Assembly: GCA_019356535.1 (NCBI GenBank)
Contig: CP037918.1
Coordinates: 434,001 to 498,000 of the forward strand
Source: Chromatiaceae bacterium
Lineage (GTDB): Bacteria; Pseudomonadota; Gammaproteobacteria; Chromatiales; Chromatiaceae
Length of the DNA: 64,000 bases
Direction of reading: 5' to 3'
The position numbers and the translations under genes are program-made. Each line of letters opens with the position of its first letter. Position 1 is the stretch's first letter. The notes beneath the pieces were generated by a model that was not told where the DNA came from, made no database searches, and saw only the letters and a list, made by a program, of their open reading frames with translations. This document shows positions 1 to 8,828 of the stretch, piece by piece.

Positions 1-2
1 TG

Positions 3-188
3 CTGCCTTCCGATCGGCTGCGGACCTTGCTGGACTGCCTGCAAAAGATGGGGGTCGTCTCCATCGTGCTGCAGCGCTGCCGGGCGACGGGGATGCTGGA
101 TCCCGCATTGGGACCGACTGGCAGCTTCCCCGAGACCATCGCAGACGGTGGTACGGTTTCCTGGCGCGAAGGGGAATCAGCGGGGTGA
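3..188 (+). CDS. C-terminal end of an unidentified protein (5' truncated)
   Basis: An open frame runs in from the left edge and ends at a TGA at 186-188, giving the last 61 residues of a protein. Third codon positions are mostly G or C, as in the neighbouring genes. The tail begins LPSDRLRTLLDCLQ and ends VSWREGESAG. I recognise no family or motif, and the rest of the gene lies outside the window. It converges on the ABC permease gene, whose stop is 37 bases away. The reading frame is supported mainly by codon pattern and position, so this is a tentative call. Confidence 0.45.
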   Translation: MPSDRLRTLLDCLQKMGVVSIVLQRCRATGMLDPALGPTGSFPETIADGGTVSWREGESAG

Positions 189-225
189 TCTGCGGCAGGT
201 CGGGCCTGTCTCTTTCTCCCGATGG

Positions 226-1431
226 CTACAATTCCCGCAACCCCTCCGATGGCTCGATGCGCGCCGAGCGCAGGCCGGCCAATGCGGCAGCAAGCACCGC
301 GGCGGTCACCGTCAGTCCCAGCGCCCAGGCGTAGTGTTCGGGCAGCAGTACGCAGACCTGCTGGCCCTCGGCGAGCTGGTCGGAGAGCATGTCGTTGATG
401 GCCCAGGCGGCGCCGCGATAGATGGCGAGCGCCAGTGCCCAGCCGAACACAGCGGTGTAGAAGGCCTGTACCACGGGGAACCAGATGATGTCACCGGTGC
501 GGAAACCGACCAGGCGCAGTACCGACAGCTCGCGGCGCTTGCGGTCCACGTTGGCCCACAGGCTGGCGCCGAGCGACAGCGAGAAGCCGACCAGCCCGAT
601 GATGGCGATGGCCCAGTAGATGGCGCTGAGGTTGCGGTCCATCTTCATCACCAGTTCGATGTCGGCGGCGCGGGTACGCACGTCGATGCCCTGTTCGGTG
701 AGCAGGGCCTTAAGCGGTGCCACGTCGTAGATGGAACGCGCGTACAGGCGGAAGCTCGGGTAGCTGCGTTGCTCGGGGGGAGGGACGCCTTTCCAGCCCA
801 GGGCGGGCACGGCGTGGCCGTCGCGGAAGTCTTCCAGTGCCTCGAGCAGCATCAGGTCGACGAAGGCGCCGTCGCGCGCAAAGGCGGACGCGGGCGCCAC
901 GGCGACCACTTCCAGCGGCAGATGGACGCGCTCGCGCCGGCCCTGGTAGCGCCGTGCTAGGCTGCCGTCAATGGTGTCACCGGCCTGTACCTTGAGTTTC
1001 TGCGCGGCGCTGTGTGAGAGCACGATGCGGCGCAGGCCGTCGGGGGTGATGCCCAAGTCTTGGAGTAGCGGGTCGTTATGATCCGAGGGGATCATCTCGG
1101 CGTTGAGGATGCGTCCGGCCTTGTCGGATCGCAGTTGCAGGGTGGCGGCGATCGAGCGGGTGCGCGGTACCAGGAAGGCCACGTCGGGACGCTTGCGCAG
1201 GGCATCCAGCCAGGCAATGTCGTGGTGGCCGCTCCCCACCGGGCGGATCTCGCGGTTGGCCGGATCCTCGATGAGCTGCTCGAGCATGCCGCCGATGATG
1301 CCGAACTTGAGCCCGAACAACACCAGCATGGGGCCGAGCACCGCCGCCAGGGCCAGTGCGAAGCAGCCGGACATCTGCCATTCGTGGAAGTAGTCGCGGC
1401 TCGCCAGGCGAATGATCTTGAACAAACGCAT
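226..1431 (-). CDS. ABC transporter permease, FtsX/MacB-like
   Basis: Inner-membrane permease of about 401 residues with the layout of the FtsX/MacB/LolC-E superfamily. One membrane segment lies near the N-terminus (GCFALALAAVLGPMLVLFG). A periplasmic domain of about 220 residues follows, then three C-terminal segments (around IIGLVGFSLSLGASLW, FPVVQAFYTAVFGWAL and LGLTVTAAVLAAALAG). Such proteins couple cytoplasmic ATP hydrolysis to extraction or export of envelope substrates rather than forming a classical import channel. The start MRLFKI at 1431 avoids overlapping the upstream ATPase gene, which ends five bases away, so the two form one transporter operon. The substrate cannot be told from sequence. 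No periplasmic adaptor or outer-membrane gene is visible beside it. Confidence 0.8.
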   Translation of the reverse strand: MRLFKIIRLASRDYFHEWQMSGCFALALAAVLGPMLVLFGLKFGIIGGMLEQLIEDPANREIRPVGSGHHDIAWLDALRKRPDVAFLVPRTRSIAATLQLRSDKAGRILNAEMIPSDHNDPLLQDLGITPDGLRRIVLSHSAAQKLKVQAGDTIDGSLARRYQGRRERVHLPLEVVAVAPASAFARDGAFVDLMLLEALEDFRDGHAVPALGWKGVPPPEQRSYPSFRLYARSIYDVAPLKALLTEQGIDVRTRAADIELVMKMDRNLSAIYWAIAIIGLVGFSLSLGASLWANVDRKRRELSVLRLVGFRTGDIIWFPVVQAFYTAVFGWALALAIYRGAAWAINDMLSDQLAEGQQVCVLLPEHYAWALGLTVTAAVLAAALAGLRSARIEPSEGLREL

Positions 1432-1435
1432 GGGC

Positions 1436-2197
1436 CTACCCGTTGACGACCGTCTCGGTGGTGCGCCCATCCGGCGAGCGCTGGGTGTGGTGGGCGAGCC
1501 GGCGTAGACCCAGGCGCTTGATGTGTCGCCAGGCGTGGCTGGCGACGATCACCGTGATATTGCGCTCCTCAGCCAGGCCAATGAACAGTGACATGATCTT
1601 CTCCGCGGCAAAGGGATCGACCGAGGCGGTGGGCTCGTCGGCGATCACGATGGACGGTTCGTGTGCCAGTGCCCGGCCGATGGCCACGCGCTGGCGCTCG
1701 CCGGTGGACAGGGTCTCGGGCAGCTTGTCCAGGTGCCGGGCGATACCCAGCTCGCGCGCCAGCTCCTCGATCACCGTGCCTTCCCTCAGCCCCAGCACAC
1801 TGCGCGAGAGGTTCATGTTCTCGCGCACTGTGAGGTAGGGCAGCAGGCCGCCGGTCTGCATTACGTAACCGATGTGCTGTTTGCGCAGCTCACCCAGGCG
1901 GTTGAGCCGGTGGCGCTTCCAGAAGGCCCCCACGTCGATGGGCTCGCCAGTGTTCTCCGGGCGAAAGCGGAAAGCGCCGATGTCGGTCGGCTGGGCGATG
2001 AAGGCCAGGATATCGAGCAGAGTCGACTTGCCGCAGCCCGACTCGCCAATCAGCGCGATCTTCTCGCCCTGGGCGATCTGCAGCGAGGGCACGTTCAGGC
2101 GGAAGGAGATCCCCTGGGACTCGCGGTCCAGCACCACGTTGCGCAGGTGGTAGATGATGCCGCGGTCGCGGCTGGGGTTGGTGAGGAAACTGCTCAA
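1436..2197 (-). CDS. ABC transporter ATP-binding protein
   Basis: Nucleotide-binding subunit paired with the FtsX-like permease just downstream. All ABC motifs are present in order: Walker A GESGCGKSTLLD, Q-loop VMQTGGLLPYL, signature LSTGERQRVAIGRALA, Walker B IVIADEPTASVD and the switch histidine in VIVASHAW. It resembles LolD/MacB-type ATPases. The open frame extends to 2395, but the added residues look non-coding in composition. I take a TTG at 2195-2197 (reading SSFLTNPSRDRGIIYHLRNV) as the likely start, giving about 253 residues. No clear Shine-Dalgarno sequence supports that exact codon, so the start is uncertain while the function is firm. The gene is divergent from the phosphorylase at 2425. 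Confidence 0.85.
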   Translation of the reverse strand: MSSFLTNPSRDRGIIYHLRNVVLDRESQGISFRLNVPSLQIAQGEKIALIGESGCGKSTLLDILAFIAQPTDIGAFRFRPENTGEPIDVGAFWKRHRLNRLGELRKQHIGYVMQTGGLLPYLTVRENMNLSRSVLGLREGTVIEELARELGIARHLDKLPETLSTGERQRVAIGRALAHEPSIVIADEPTASVDPFAAEKIMSLFIGLAEERNITVIVASHAWRHIKRLGLRRLAHHTQRSPDGRTTETVVNG

Positions 2198-2424
2198 GGT
2201 GAATCGGTCCGCTGCGGTTCGGGCGGGCGCTATTGTACTGCGCGAACCGCCCTGGGGAACCTGAAAAAGTCTATCCTCCGCTTGCCGCATCATTGTCCGG
2301 AGAAATCGGTAGCAGGGGCGATGGCAATGAGGCCTGTCCCCGGGCTGAATGTTCGCTTGATCTGCGGCATGGCGGGGAGAGTGCTGCTCGATCATACTGG
2401 AGGCGGAAGCCTTGGAGCATCGGT

Positions 2425-3966
2425 ATGGCCCGGACCCGTCAGACCCTCTGGCTGCGGCGTGTCGCCATCGACACCTTTCGCGAGAATGTGGCCTACATGC
2501 ACCGCGAGTGCCCGGTTTATCGCGCCGAGGGCTTTCAGGCCCTTGCCAAAATCGAGATCAGCGGCGGCCGCCGCCGGGTGCTGGCGGTGCTCAACGTGGT
2601 GGACGATGCTGCCTTGGTGGCGCCCGACGAGCTGGGTCTGAGCGAGCAGGCCTTCGATCAGCTCGGGCTCAAGGAAGGGCGTCCGGTGCGCGTGGCGCAT
2701 GCGCGGCCTCCGGCCTCGCTGGCGGCAGTGCACCGCAAGATCGCCGGCGAGATGCTGGGCTACGAAGAGTTGCGTGCGCTGGCGCGTGACATTGCGGACA
2801 ATCGCTATTCCAAGATGGAAATGGCGGCCTTTCTGGTGGCCTGCGGCCAGAACGGCCTGAGCCGCGAGGAGGTGCTGGCCCTGACCCGTGCCATGGTCGA
2901 GACCGGTGACCGCCTGGACTGGGGTGAACCGCTGGTAGCCGACAAGCACTGCATCGGCGGCATACCGGGCAATCGCACCAGCATGCTGGTGGTCCCCATC
3001 GTGGCGGCGCATGGCATGCTCATCCCCAAGACTTCCTCGCGTGCCATCACCTCGCCGGCGGGCACCGCCGACACCATGGAGCTGCTGGCCGAGGTCCAAC
3101 TCAGTCCGCGTCGCCTGCGCCAGATCGTGCGCCGACAACGCGGCTGCCTGGCCTGGGGCGGTACCGCGCGGCTGGCGCCGGTAGATGACATCCTGATCTC
3201 GGTGGGACGCCCGCTGTCCATGGACTCCCCGGGACAGATGGTGGCTTCCATCCTGTCCAAGAAGGTTGCCGCCGGCTCCACCCACCTGTTGCTGGATATC
3301 CCCATGGGACCGACCGCTAAGGTGCGGCGCATGCAGGACGCGGTGGCCCTGCGCAAGCTGTTCGAGTTCGTGGGCGACCGCATGGGGCTGCACGTCGAGG
3401 TGGTGATCACCGACGGCAGCCAGCCGATCGGGCGCGGCATCGGTCCCTGGTTCGAGGCGCGTGACGTGATGCAGGTGCTGCGCAACGACCCTGAGGCCCC
3501 GCAAGACCTGCGCCAGAAGGCGCTGCGCCTGGCCGGACGCATCCTGGAGTTCGATCCCGATGTCCGCGGGGGACAGGGCTACGCCATCGCGCGCGATATT
3601 CTCGACTCCGGACGCGCCCTGGAGCGCATGCAGGCCATCATCCGGGCGCAAGGGGCGGTGGAGCCCCCGCCGGCGCCTGGCCGCCTCTGTCAGCAAGTGC
3701 ATGCCCCGCGCACCGGTTATGTGGTCGCCATCGATAACCTGCGCTTGGCCCAGATCGCACGGCTCGCCGGGGCACCTATGGACAAGGGGGCGGGGGTGGA
3801 CTTGTATCGCAAGCTCGGTGAGCGGGTGCGCAAGGGCGAGGTGCTCTACAGCATCCATGCTGATTTCCCTTCCGACTTCCGCTTCGCGGTGGCGGCGGCC
3901 AAGGAGGACAGCGGTTTCGTCATCGGCCGTTCCCGGCCGGAGCCAGTAGAAAGTGGTGTGTTCTGA
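2425..3966 (+). CDS. AMP/thymidine phosphorylase family protein (archaeal-type)
   Basis: Nucleoside/nucleotide phosphorylase of the DeoA/TrpD superfamily, about 513 residues. The extra N-terminal domain of roughly 80 residues is typical of archaeal AMP phosphorylases and of bacterial proteins usually labelled putative thymidine phosphorylase. Visible motifs are [17 protein letters not shown] in the helical domain, [16 protein letters not shown], the phosphate and substrate segment [18 protein letters not shown], and the C-terminal domain ending in DFPSDFRFA. Archaeal members convert AMP or CMP plus phosphate to base and ribose 1,5-bisphosphate; the substrate here is inferred only from family. 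ATG 2425 has a GGAG eight bases upstream. The next gene, a PRPP synthase homologue, starts one base after the stop, implying coupled roles in ribose phosphate metabolism. Confidence 0.85.
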   Translation: MARTRQTLWLRRVAIDTFRENVAYMHRECPVYRAEGFQALAKIEISGGRRRVLAVLNVVDDAALVAPDELGLSEQAFDQLGLKEGRPVRVAHARPPASLAAVHRKIAGEMLGYEELRALARDIADNRYSKMEMAAFLVACGQNGLSREEVLALTRAMVETGDRLDWGEPLVADKHCIGGIPGNRTSMLVVPIVAAHGMLIPKTSSRAITSPAGTADTMELLAEVQLSPRRLRQIVRRQRGCLAWGGTARLAPVDDILISVGRPLSMDSPGQMVASILSKKVAAGSTHLLLDIPMGPTAKVRRMQDAVALRKLFEFVGDRMGLHVEVVITDGSQPIGRGIGPWFEARDVMQVLRNDPEAPQDLRQKALRLAGRILEFDPDVRGGQGYAIARDILDSGRALERMQAIIRAQGAVEPPPAPGRLCQQVHAPRTGYVVAIDNLRLAQIARLAGAPMDKGAGVDLYRKLGERVRKGEVLYSIHADFPSDFRFAVAAAKEDSGFVIGRSRPEPVESGVF

Positions 3967-3967
3967 G

Positions 3968-4831
3968 ATGTTGCTGGGTTTTCCCGAGTACCGCGAGCCG
4001 GCACGGCGGCTGGCCGCCGCGGCCGGTCTGGATTATGCCGAGGTGGTGCTGCACCGCTTTCCCGATGGCGAGACACGGGTCCGTTTGCCACCGGCCTTGC
4101 CCGACTCGGTGGTACTGTGCCGCAGCCTCGATCACCCTGACGACAAGCTGGTGGCGCTGCTGCTGGCCGCTGAGGGCGCGCGCGATCTCGGTGCGCAACG
4201 GCTCACCCTGGTTGCCCCCTATTTGTGCTACATGCGCCAGGACTACGCCTTTCAACCTGGCGAGGTGGTCAGCCAGCGGGTGATCGGCGGCCTGCTGGCG
4301 CGCTACTTCGACGGCCTGGTCACCGTCGATCCGCATCTGCACCGTGTGCATTCGCTGGCCGAGGCGGTGCCCCTGGCGCACCCGCGGGCGCTCAGCGCGT
4401 GGGAGCCCATCGCGGCCTTCCTGCGCGAGCGGGCGCCGGATGCTCTGCTGGTGGGGCCGGATGCCGAGTCCGAACAATGGGTTTCGGCGGTGGGGCGGCG
4501 TGCCGGCCTGGACTGGTGTGTGGGCGTGAAGACCCGGCAGGGTGACCGCGAGGTGAGCATTCGCCTGCACGGTGATTTCGTCGGACGGCAGGTGGTGCTG
4601 GTGGACGACGTGGCCAGCACCGGGCGCACCCTGGAGGTCGCTGCACGTACGGTGCTCGATGCCGGCGCGGCGGCGGTCTCGGCGGTGGTCACCCATGCCC
4701 TGTTCGCGGACGACGCGGTCGAACGCCTGCGCGCGGCAGGGGTGCGCGAGATCTGGAGTACCGATAGCATTCCCCATTCGAGCAATGTCATCGCGCTGGC
4801 GCCCCTGCTGGCCGCCGCGCTGCAGGAATGA
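3968..4831 (+). CDS. prs: Ribose-phosphate pyrophosphokinase (PRPP synthase) homologue, short form
   Basis: About 287 residues, shorter than the usual bacterial Prs (about 315) and closer to archaeal forms. It would transfer pyrophosphate from ATP to ribose 5-phosphate to make PRPP. Motifs seen are the ATP-binding stretch YLCYMRQDYAFQPGEVVSQR, the metal site VDPHLHR, the flexible-loop lysine/arginine segment VKTRQGDREVSI, and the PRPP loop VVLVDDVASTGRTL. The gene follows the phosphorylase stop by one base and is followed 13 bases later by a tautomerase gene. Because most bacteria carry a separate housekeeping prs, this may be a specialised paralogue working with the AMP phosphorylase. That idea is inference, since only this window is visible. 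Confidence 0.85.
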   Translation: MLLGFPEYREPARRLAAAAGLDYAEVVLHRFPDGETRVRLPPALPDSVVLCRSLDHPDDKLVALLLAAEGARDLGAQRLTLVAPYLCYMRQDYAFQPGEVVSQRVIGGLLARYFDGLVTVDPHLHRVHSLAEAVPLAHPRALSAWEPIAAFLRERAPDALLVGPDAESEQWVSAVGRRAGLDWCVGVKTRQGDREVSIRLHGDFVGRQVVLVDDVASTGRTLEVAARTVLDAGAAAVSAVVTHALFADDAVERLRAAGVREIWSTDSIPHSSNVIALAPLLAAALQE

Positions 4832-4844
4832 GGAGGAGTGCACC

Positions 4845-5183
4845 ATGCCGTTGTTGAAGATCAGCACCAACCGCACTGTCGAGAACACCGAAGCGGTACT
4901 GCAGGCCACATCCCAGGCCGTGGCTGCAATACTGGGCAAGCCGGAGCGTTACGTGATGGTGGAACTGCACACCGGCGTACCCATGTGCCTTGCCGGCAGC
5001 AGCGAGCCGCTGGCCTATCTCGAGCTCAAGAGCATCGGCCTGCCGGAGGAGCGCACCGCCGAACTTTCCGCCGCCCTCTGTCGCCTGATCGACGAGCAAC
5101 TGGGGATCCCGGCCGAGCGGATCTACATCGAGTTCAGCGACGCCCCCCGCCACCTCTGGGGCTGGAATGGCGCGACCTTCTGA
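4845..5183 (+). CDS. MIF-like phenylpyruvate/dopachrome tautomerase family protein
   Basis: A 112-residue protein of the macrophage migration inhibitory factor (MIF) fold. The proline after the initiator methionine (MPLLKI) is the catalytic base once Met is removed. Other family features are GKPERYVMVELHTG, AGSSEPLAYLELKSIG and the C-terminal GWNGATF, closely matching MIF length and pattern. Bacterial and cyanobacterial members tautomerise phenylpyruvate-like enols in vitro, but cellular roles are poorly known. An AGGAGG at about 4831-4836 precedes the ATG well. It is the third gene of the phosphorylase-PRPP synthase group. A metabolic link to those enzymes is not evident. Confidence 0.85.
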   Translation: MPLLKISTNRTVENTEAVLQATSQAVAAILGKPERYVMVELHTGVPMCLAGSSEPLAYLELKSIGLPEERTAELSAALCRLIDEQLGIPAERIYIEFSDAPRHLWGWNGATF

Positions 5184-5200
5184 AAGGGCGGGCGCAGGAA

Positions 5201-5442
5201 TTAACCATATAAAGAACGCGAAGAGGGTGTTTCAATCGCCTCCGCATTCTTTGCATGGGACCTGTCCCTGGGCTGTTCCCCTGGCAGGCTAGTCGGGGAA
5301 AAACCGCCAGGGACACGAAAGCTCCTGTGGGTCTTGTGGCTACCGTTTGGGCACGGGCCTGAAACCCCCTCCTCCTGGGACTTATGGCGCCCTTTACGGT
5401 AGCCCTAGAAAATCTTTGTACGCTTTGTGTCCTTTGCGGTTA
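5201..5442. repeat. Pair of degenerate inverted repeats in intergenic region
   Basis: The 270-base gap between the tautomerase and vWA genes holds no gene. At 5201-5224 it reads TTAACCATATAAAGAACGCG followed by AAGA. At 5414-5442 it contains CTTTGTACGCTTTGTGTCC then TTTGCGGTTA. The complement of the second (TAACCGCAAAGGACACAAAG...) matches the first imperfectly, so the two are inverted. I have a recollection of such TAACC-(R)CAAAG-type sequences recurring in bacterial intergenic DNA, which I cannot verify here. The element may also act as a loose bidirectional transcription end between the convergent genes. Confidence 0.35.
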
Positions 5443-5453
5443 GCCGGCCCGAA

Positions 5454-7433
5454 TCAGGGCAGCATTTCCAGGGGCACGGGGAACACCGAGTCGCCGTCCA
5501 CCGGGCCGCCGTCCAGGCTTACCCAGAGGTCGGTATGGTCGTGCAGGGCACGGTAGTAGGCGATCTTGTCTTCCAGGCGTTGCAGGAAGGCGATCTGTTC
5601 GCGCGCAGGCCAGGATTCCCAGTCGGCCAGTGACAGGTTCATTACCTCGCCGGTGTAGGGGAGGTCCTCGATGTATTCGCGCATGAAGCCCAGGTCGGCC
5701 AGGCTGTTGCCCTTGCCGGCGGTGGTGGCGGTGGTCTCGCCGAGCTGTTCGGGATCGCGCGCGATAGTGGCGGCCAGGCTCTTGAGCTCGTTGAGGAAAT
5801 TGTCGGGCGACAGCAAGCCTTCCTCGGCGGTGGCCAGCACCTGGCGCAGGATGTCGTGCAGGTCGGAGAGCTGGTCGCGGGTCAGCAGCACTTGCACGTC
5901 CAGGGTGCGTTTCTCGGGGTGTGCGATGTCGTGATCGAGCAGCCAGGCGTTGAACACCCGCGGGATGCCGCCCCCTGCGGTCTTTTCCAGATAGCGCATG
6001 CGCAGCGCGTAGCCCAGCTTGGCGATCTTGCCCTTCAACTCGGCCAGTTGCGGGTTGTCCGGTGCAGCCGGTTCGGGCTCGACCACGGGTTTGGCCGGGT
6101 GCTGTTGTCCGGTAGCTGCGACCTGCACCTGCAAGGTGATCTGGCCGGCAATGGTGTCGAGCACTTGGCCGAATTCTTCTACGTCGCCGGTAGGCACGCC
6201 GTAGTACAGGCTGCCCACGCCTGGGAAGCGGGACAGTTCGCGGTAGGCGCGCGCCGCTGCTGCGTGATCTGCCTGGCTGGCGGGGGTGAGCAGGTGCATC
6301 ACGAAGATGGCGATGCCCTTCTCGCGGGCCAGGCGGCGCAGTTGCTCGGCACTCTTGCCGGTGGTCGAGAGCGGGTCGTCGGGCCCGCGCGGACGCGCGT
6401 CGGTGACCAGCACGATGTAGCGCGCGGCATGACCTTCCCAGTCCATCTCCTCGATGGCCTTGAGCACCCCGGCATAGGCGTCCTCACGGAAGTTCTGGCT
6501 GGAGATCTGTGCCGCCTTCAGGGTGTTGACCTGTTGCAGGAAGGTGCCGGGATTGCGCCCCTGCTCCAGGGTGACATAGGTGCGGGCCAGGTATTCCAGT
6601 CCCGGTGCTGCCTTTGGGTTGTCGCGGAAGGCGATCAGACCAAAGTTGACATTGCCCAGCAAGCCGGCGTCACCCAGGGTGTCGTAGATCTTCATCACCG
6701 CCTCGCGAGTGCGATCGATGTAGGGGTCCATCGACAGGGTGGAGTCGATAACGAACACCAGGCCGGCGTTGTAGCCGGGCTCGTCAGCCTGCTGCCCTGC
6801 GTCCGTCTTCGGTTTTGCGGCTGGTTTTGACTTCGAGTCCTGAAGGGGCACGCTGGCGACCTTGAGCATGCGTGCCTGCTCGTTGCCCAGGTAGATGTCG
6901 CGGTGCTCGAGGATGGGCACCAGATAAAAATCCTTGCGGATGTCCAGCTTTCCGGGCGGCTGGATGGCCACCACCGGGGAGTCGGGCAGCGAGCGCCCTT
7001 CGAGCGCGGCCTGGTAGAGGCTGCGATAGCGCTCGGGATCGCCGGTGACCTGCTCGAGTGCGCTGGCGCTGCGGAACAGCAGGGCGCGATTGTGATCCTT
7101 CGGTTCGCGGAAGGCTACGGTCAGGCCCTGGTTCCAGTCGATGGTGTCGCCGGCCTGAAGCCAGCCTTCGAGGGTGCCGTGGCGGTCGGTGCCGACCTGT
7201 ATCCAGTCGTTCTTGCGTGCATAGACGTAATAGGCGGTGAATGGCGTGGTGGGTCGCCCATCACCCGATCCGGGGGTGTCGTGCAGCCGCCCACCGGGCA
7301 CTACCAGCACGCGCTGGTAGAGCGCCTGTTTGCCCGGCATCAGCAGCGGGGTGTCGACGGTCGCCGACAGTGCAGGGGCGACCAAGAGCGTGGCCAGCCA
7401 CAGCATCAGGAGGGGTATCCGGCTCGCTTTCAT
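5454..7433 (-). CDS. Secreted vWA-domain protein resembling the C-terminal part of PpkA
   Basis: A 659-residue protein with a signal peptide (IPLLMLWLATLLVAPALSA). After it comes an SH3-like stretch (YQRVLVVPGGRLHDTPG to QVGTDRHGTLEGWLQAGD). A linker follows, then a von Willebrand factor A domain around residues 225-430 with the metal site DSTLS in VFVIDSTLSMDPYIDRT and a downstream VTDAR. A helical C-terminal region of about 200 residues ends the protein. From memory, this order of SH3-like segment plus vWA resembles the periplasmic half of PpkA, the type VI secretion-associated kinase. Here the kinase and transmembrane portions are absent and an export signal replaces them. A Sel1-like membrane protein gene lies four bases upstream in the same operon. 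No type VI secretion genes are visible in the window. Confidence 0.75.
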   Translation of the reverse strand: MKASRIPLLMLWLATLLVAPALSATVDTPLLMPGKQALYQRVLVVPGGRLHDTPGSGDGRPTTPFTAYYVYARKNDWIQVGTDRHGTLEGWLQAGDTIDWNQGLTVAFREPKDHNRALLFRSASALEQVTGDPERYRSLYQAALEGRSLPDSPVVAIQPPGKLDIRKDFYLVPILEHRDIYLGNEQARMLKVASVPLQDSKSKPAAKPKTDAGQQADEPGYNAGLVFVIDSTLSMDPYIDRTREAVMKIYDTLGDAGLLGNVNFGLIAFRDNPKAAPGLEYLARTYVTLEQGRNPGTFLQQVNTLKAAQISSQNFREDAYAGVLKAIEEMDWEGHAARYIVLVTDARPRGPDDPLSTTGKSAEQLRRLAREKGIAIFVMHLLTPASQADHAAAARAYRELSRFPGVGSLYYGVPTGDVEEFGQVLDTIAGQITLQVQVAATGQQHPAKPVVEPEPAAPDNPQLAELKGKIAKLGYALRMRYLEKTAGGGIPRVFNAWLLDHDIAHPEKRTLDVQVLLTRDQLSDLHDILRQVLATAEEGLLSPDNFLNELKSLAATIARDPEQLGETTATTAGKGNSLADLGFMREYIEDLPYTGEVMNLSLADWESWPAREQIAFLQRLEDKIAYYRALHDHTDLWVSLDGGPVDGDSVFPVPLEMLP

Positions 7434-7437
7434 CGAT

Positions 7438-8220
7438 TCACTTCCATTGCAACATCAGGCGTTGGGCCTGTTCGTCGCCGGCCGCCGCGGCCTGTTCGAC
7501 GCGCGTGCGTAGTTGGGCCTGCGCCTGCCGGGCCTCGTCGACTCCGGCCGCGGCAGCGCGGTCATACCACTTGTGGGCTTGCAGGGGGTCGGCCTGCATG
7601 AACAGTCCGCCTTCATGGAAGCTGGTCGGATCGGCGGCGCGTGCCAGCTTCATGGCCGAGGGGCCATGGCCCTCGCGTGCGGCAAAGAAATAGAGCAGCA
7701 GGGCATCGTCAGTGCGTCCGGACTGTTCGAAGCCCCGGGCCGCCAGCCAGGCGCGCTCCAGGTCTGGGCTCCCGGTGGTGCGCAGCTCGCGGATTAGGCG
7801 CCGTGCGGCTGCGCCCGGGCGGGTGTCCTCGGCCGGGGGGGATAGGGTGTCTGCTTCAGCCGACGGTGTTGCCGTTTCACTGGGCGCAGGCCCGCTGGCC
7901 TCTTCCGCAGTCTGTGCTTCGCCGGTCTCGGGCGAAGCCAGGGGGGACTGTTCCTCGAGCAGGCTGGGGCGTGTTATCGGACGCGCCGACGACGGTGTCT
8001 CTTGCTCGTCCTTGTGGCTGGGCACCAGCAGCACCGCGATCACGGTGATGACGATGACAGCAAGGATCAGCTTGCCGGCGTGGCTCTGGTGTTTCTGTTC
8101 GCCCGTTTCTGTCGGGTCGATGTCCTGATCCTCTGGTTCCACCTGCTTGACTCGCTCTGCGATCCCCGTGAGAGTGGTGATTATCCTGCCGAGAAGACGA
8201 ATGTGCAAAGGAGGGAGCAT
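7438..8220 (-). CDS. Single-pass membrane protein with Sel1/TPR-like C-terminus
   Basis: About 260 residues. There is a charged cytoplasmic N-terminus, one membrane segment (LILAVIVITVIAVLLVP) at about residues 50-67 and a long low-complexity Pro/Glu/Ser/Thr linker. The C-terminal helical part has Sel1-like pattern (AWLAARGFEQSGRTDDALLLY, AHKWYDRAAAAGVDEARQ). It is the first gene of a two-gene operon with the secreted vWA protein, so it may form a periplasmic scaffold for it (inference). The ATG at 8220 overlaps the ATG of the divergent endonuclease gene by two bases and covers that gene's ribosome site. The true start could therefore be lower, for example a GTG at 8142. No specific function is recognised. 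Confidence 0.65.
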   Translation of the reverse strand: MLPPLHIRLLGRIITTLTGIAERVKQVEPEDQDIDPTETGEQKHQSHAGKLILAVIVITVIAVLLVPSHKDEQETPSSARPITRPSLLEEQSPLASPETGEAQTAEEASGPAPSETATPSAEADTLSPPAEDTRPGAAARRLIRELRTTGSPDLERAWLAARGFEQSGRTDDALLLYFFAAREGHGPSAMKLARAADPTSFHEGGLFMQADPLQAHKWYDRAAAAGVDEARQAQAQLRTRVEQAAAAGDEQAQRLMLQWK

Positions 8221-8827
8221 GATCGTACAGGGAGGACGTTGGCTCGCCGTGCTGTTGTTGTGGGCGGGCCAGGCGAATGCTGACTACCTGGAGATCATCC
8301 CGCAATTCTGGCGCAACCTGTACCCGGATGGTGGTACTGGCCTGTATTGCGGCAAACGTTTCGGTGCCTACGACCGCCGCTACAACATCGAGCACGTGTT
8401 CCCCATGGGCTGGGTAGCGCGCCAGTTGCGCTGCGGTGATCGTAAGCAGTGCCGGCGGCGCAGCGCATTGTTCAATCGCATCGAGTCGGACATGCACAAC
8501 CTGTACCCGGCGCGCAAGGATCTGAACCGCGAGCGCGGAAGCTACGCGTACGGCATCATCAAGGGCGAGCGGTGGGTCGAGCGCGGCTGCGATTTCGAGC
8601 TGGATCACCATCGTCATCGCGCCGAGCCGCGTCCGGCGGTGCGCGGTGACATCGCGCGTGCCATGCTCTATATGGCCGATACCTACGACCTGAAACTGTT
8701 CCGACGCCAGCGCGAGCTGCTGGAGCGCTGGCATCGCGCCGACCCCCCGGATGCGGAGGAGCGCCGGCGTAACCGCATCATCCGTCGCCTGCAGGGGCGG
8801 GGGAATCCGTGGATCGAGCGGGATTGA
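8219..8827 (+). CDS. endA: Secreted endonuclease I family DNase
   Basis: About 202 residues with a short signal peptide (GGRWLAVLLLWAGQANA). The mature part carries the endonuclease I pattern: the catalytic HNH-like histidine in YNIEHVFPMGW, the metal-binding segment SDMHNLYPARKDLNRERGSY and the C-terminal RARGDIARAMLY-like helix (seen as VRGDIARAMLYMADTY). Members cleave DNA in the periplasm or outside the cell and serve in nutrient scavenging or extracellular DNA turnover. ATG 8219 is preceded by a strong AAAGGAGGGA, and this start places the signal peptide at the very N-terminus. It is divergent from the Sel1-like gene and ends at a strong hairpin. Confidence 0.85.
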   Translation: MIVQGGRWLAVLLLWAGQANADYLEIIPQFWRNLYPDGGTGLYCGKRFGAYDRRYNIEHVFPMGWVARQLRCGDRKQCRRRSALFNRIESDMHNLYPARKDLNRERGSYAYGIIKGERWVERGCDFELDHHRHRAEPRPAVRGDIARAMLYMADTYDLKLFRRQRELLERWHRADPPDAEERRRNRIIRRLQGRGNPWIERD

Positions 8828-8828
8828 G

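Noticed and set aside
2392..3858. A 488-codon open frame antisense to the phosphorylase gene
   Set aside because: Composition and position show it is the complement of a well-supported enzyme gene.
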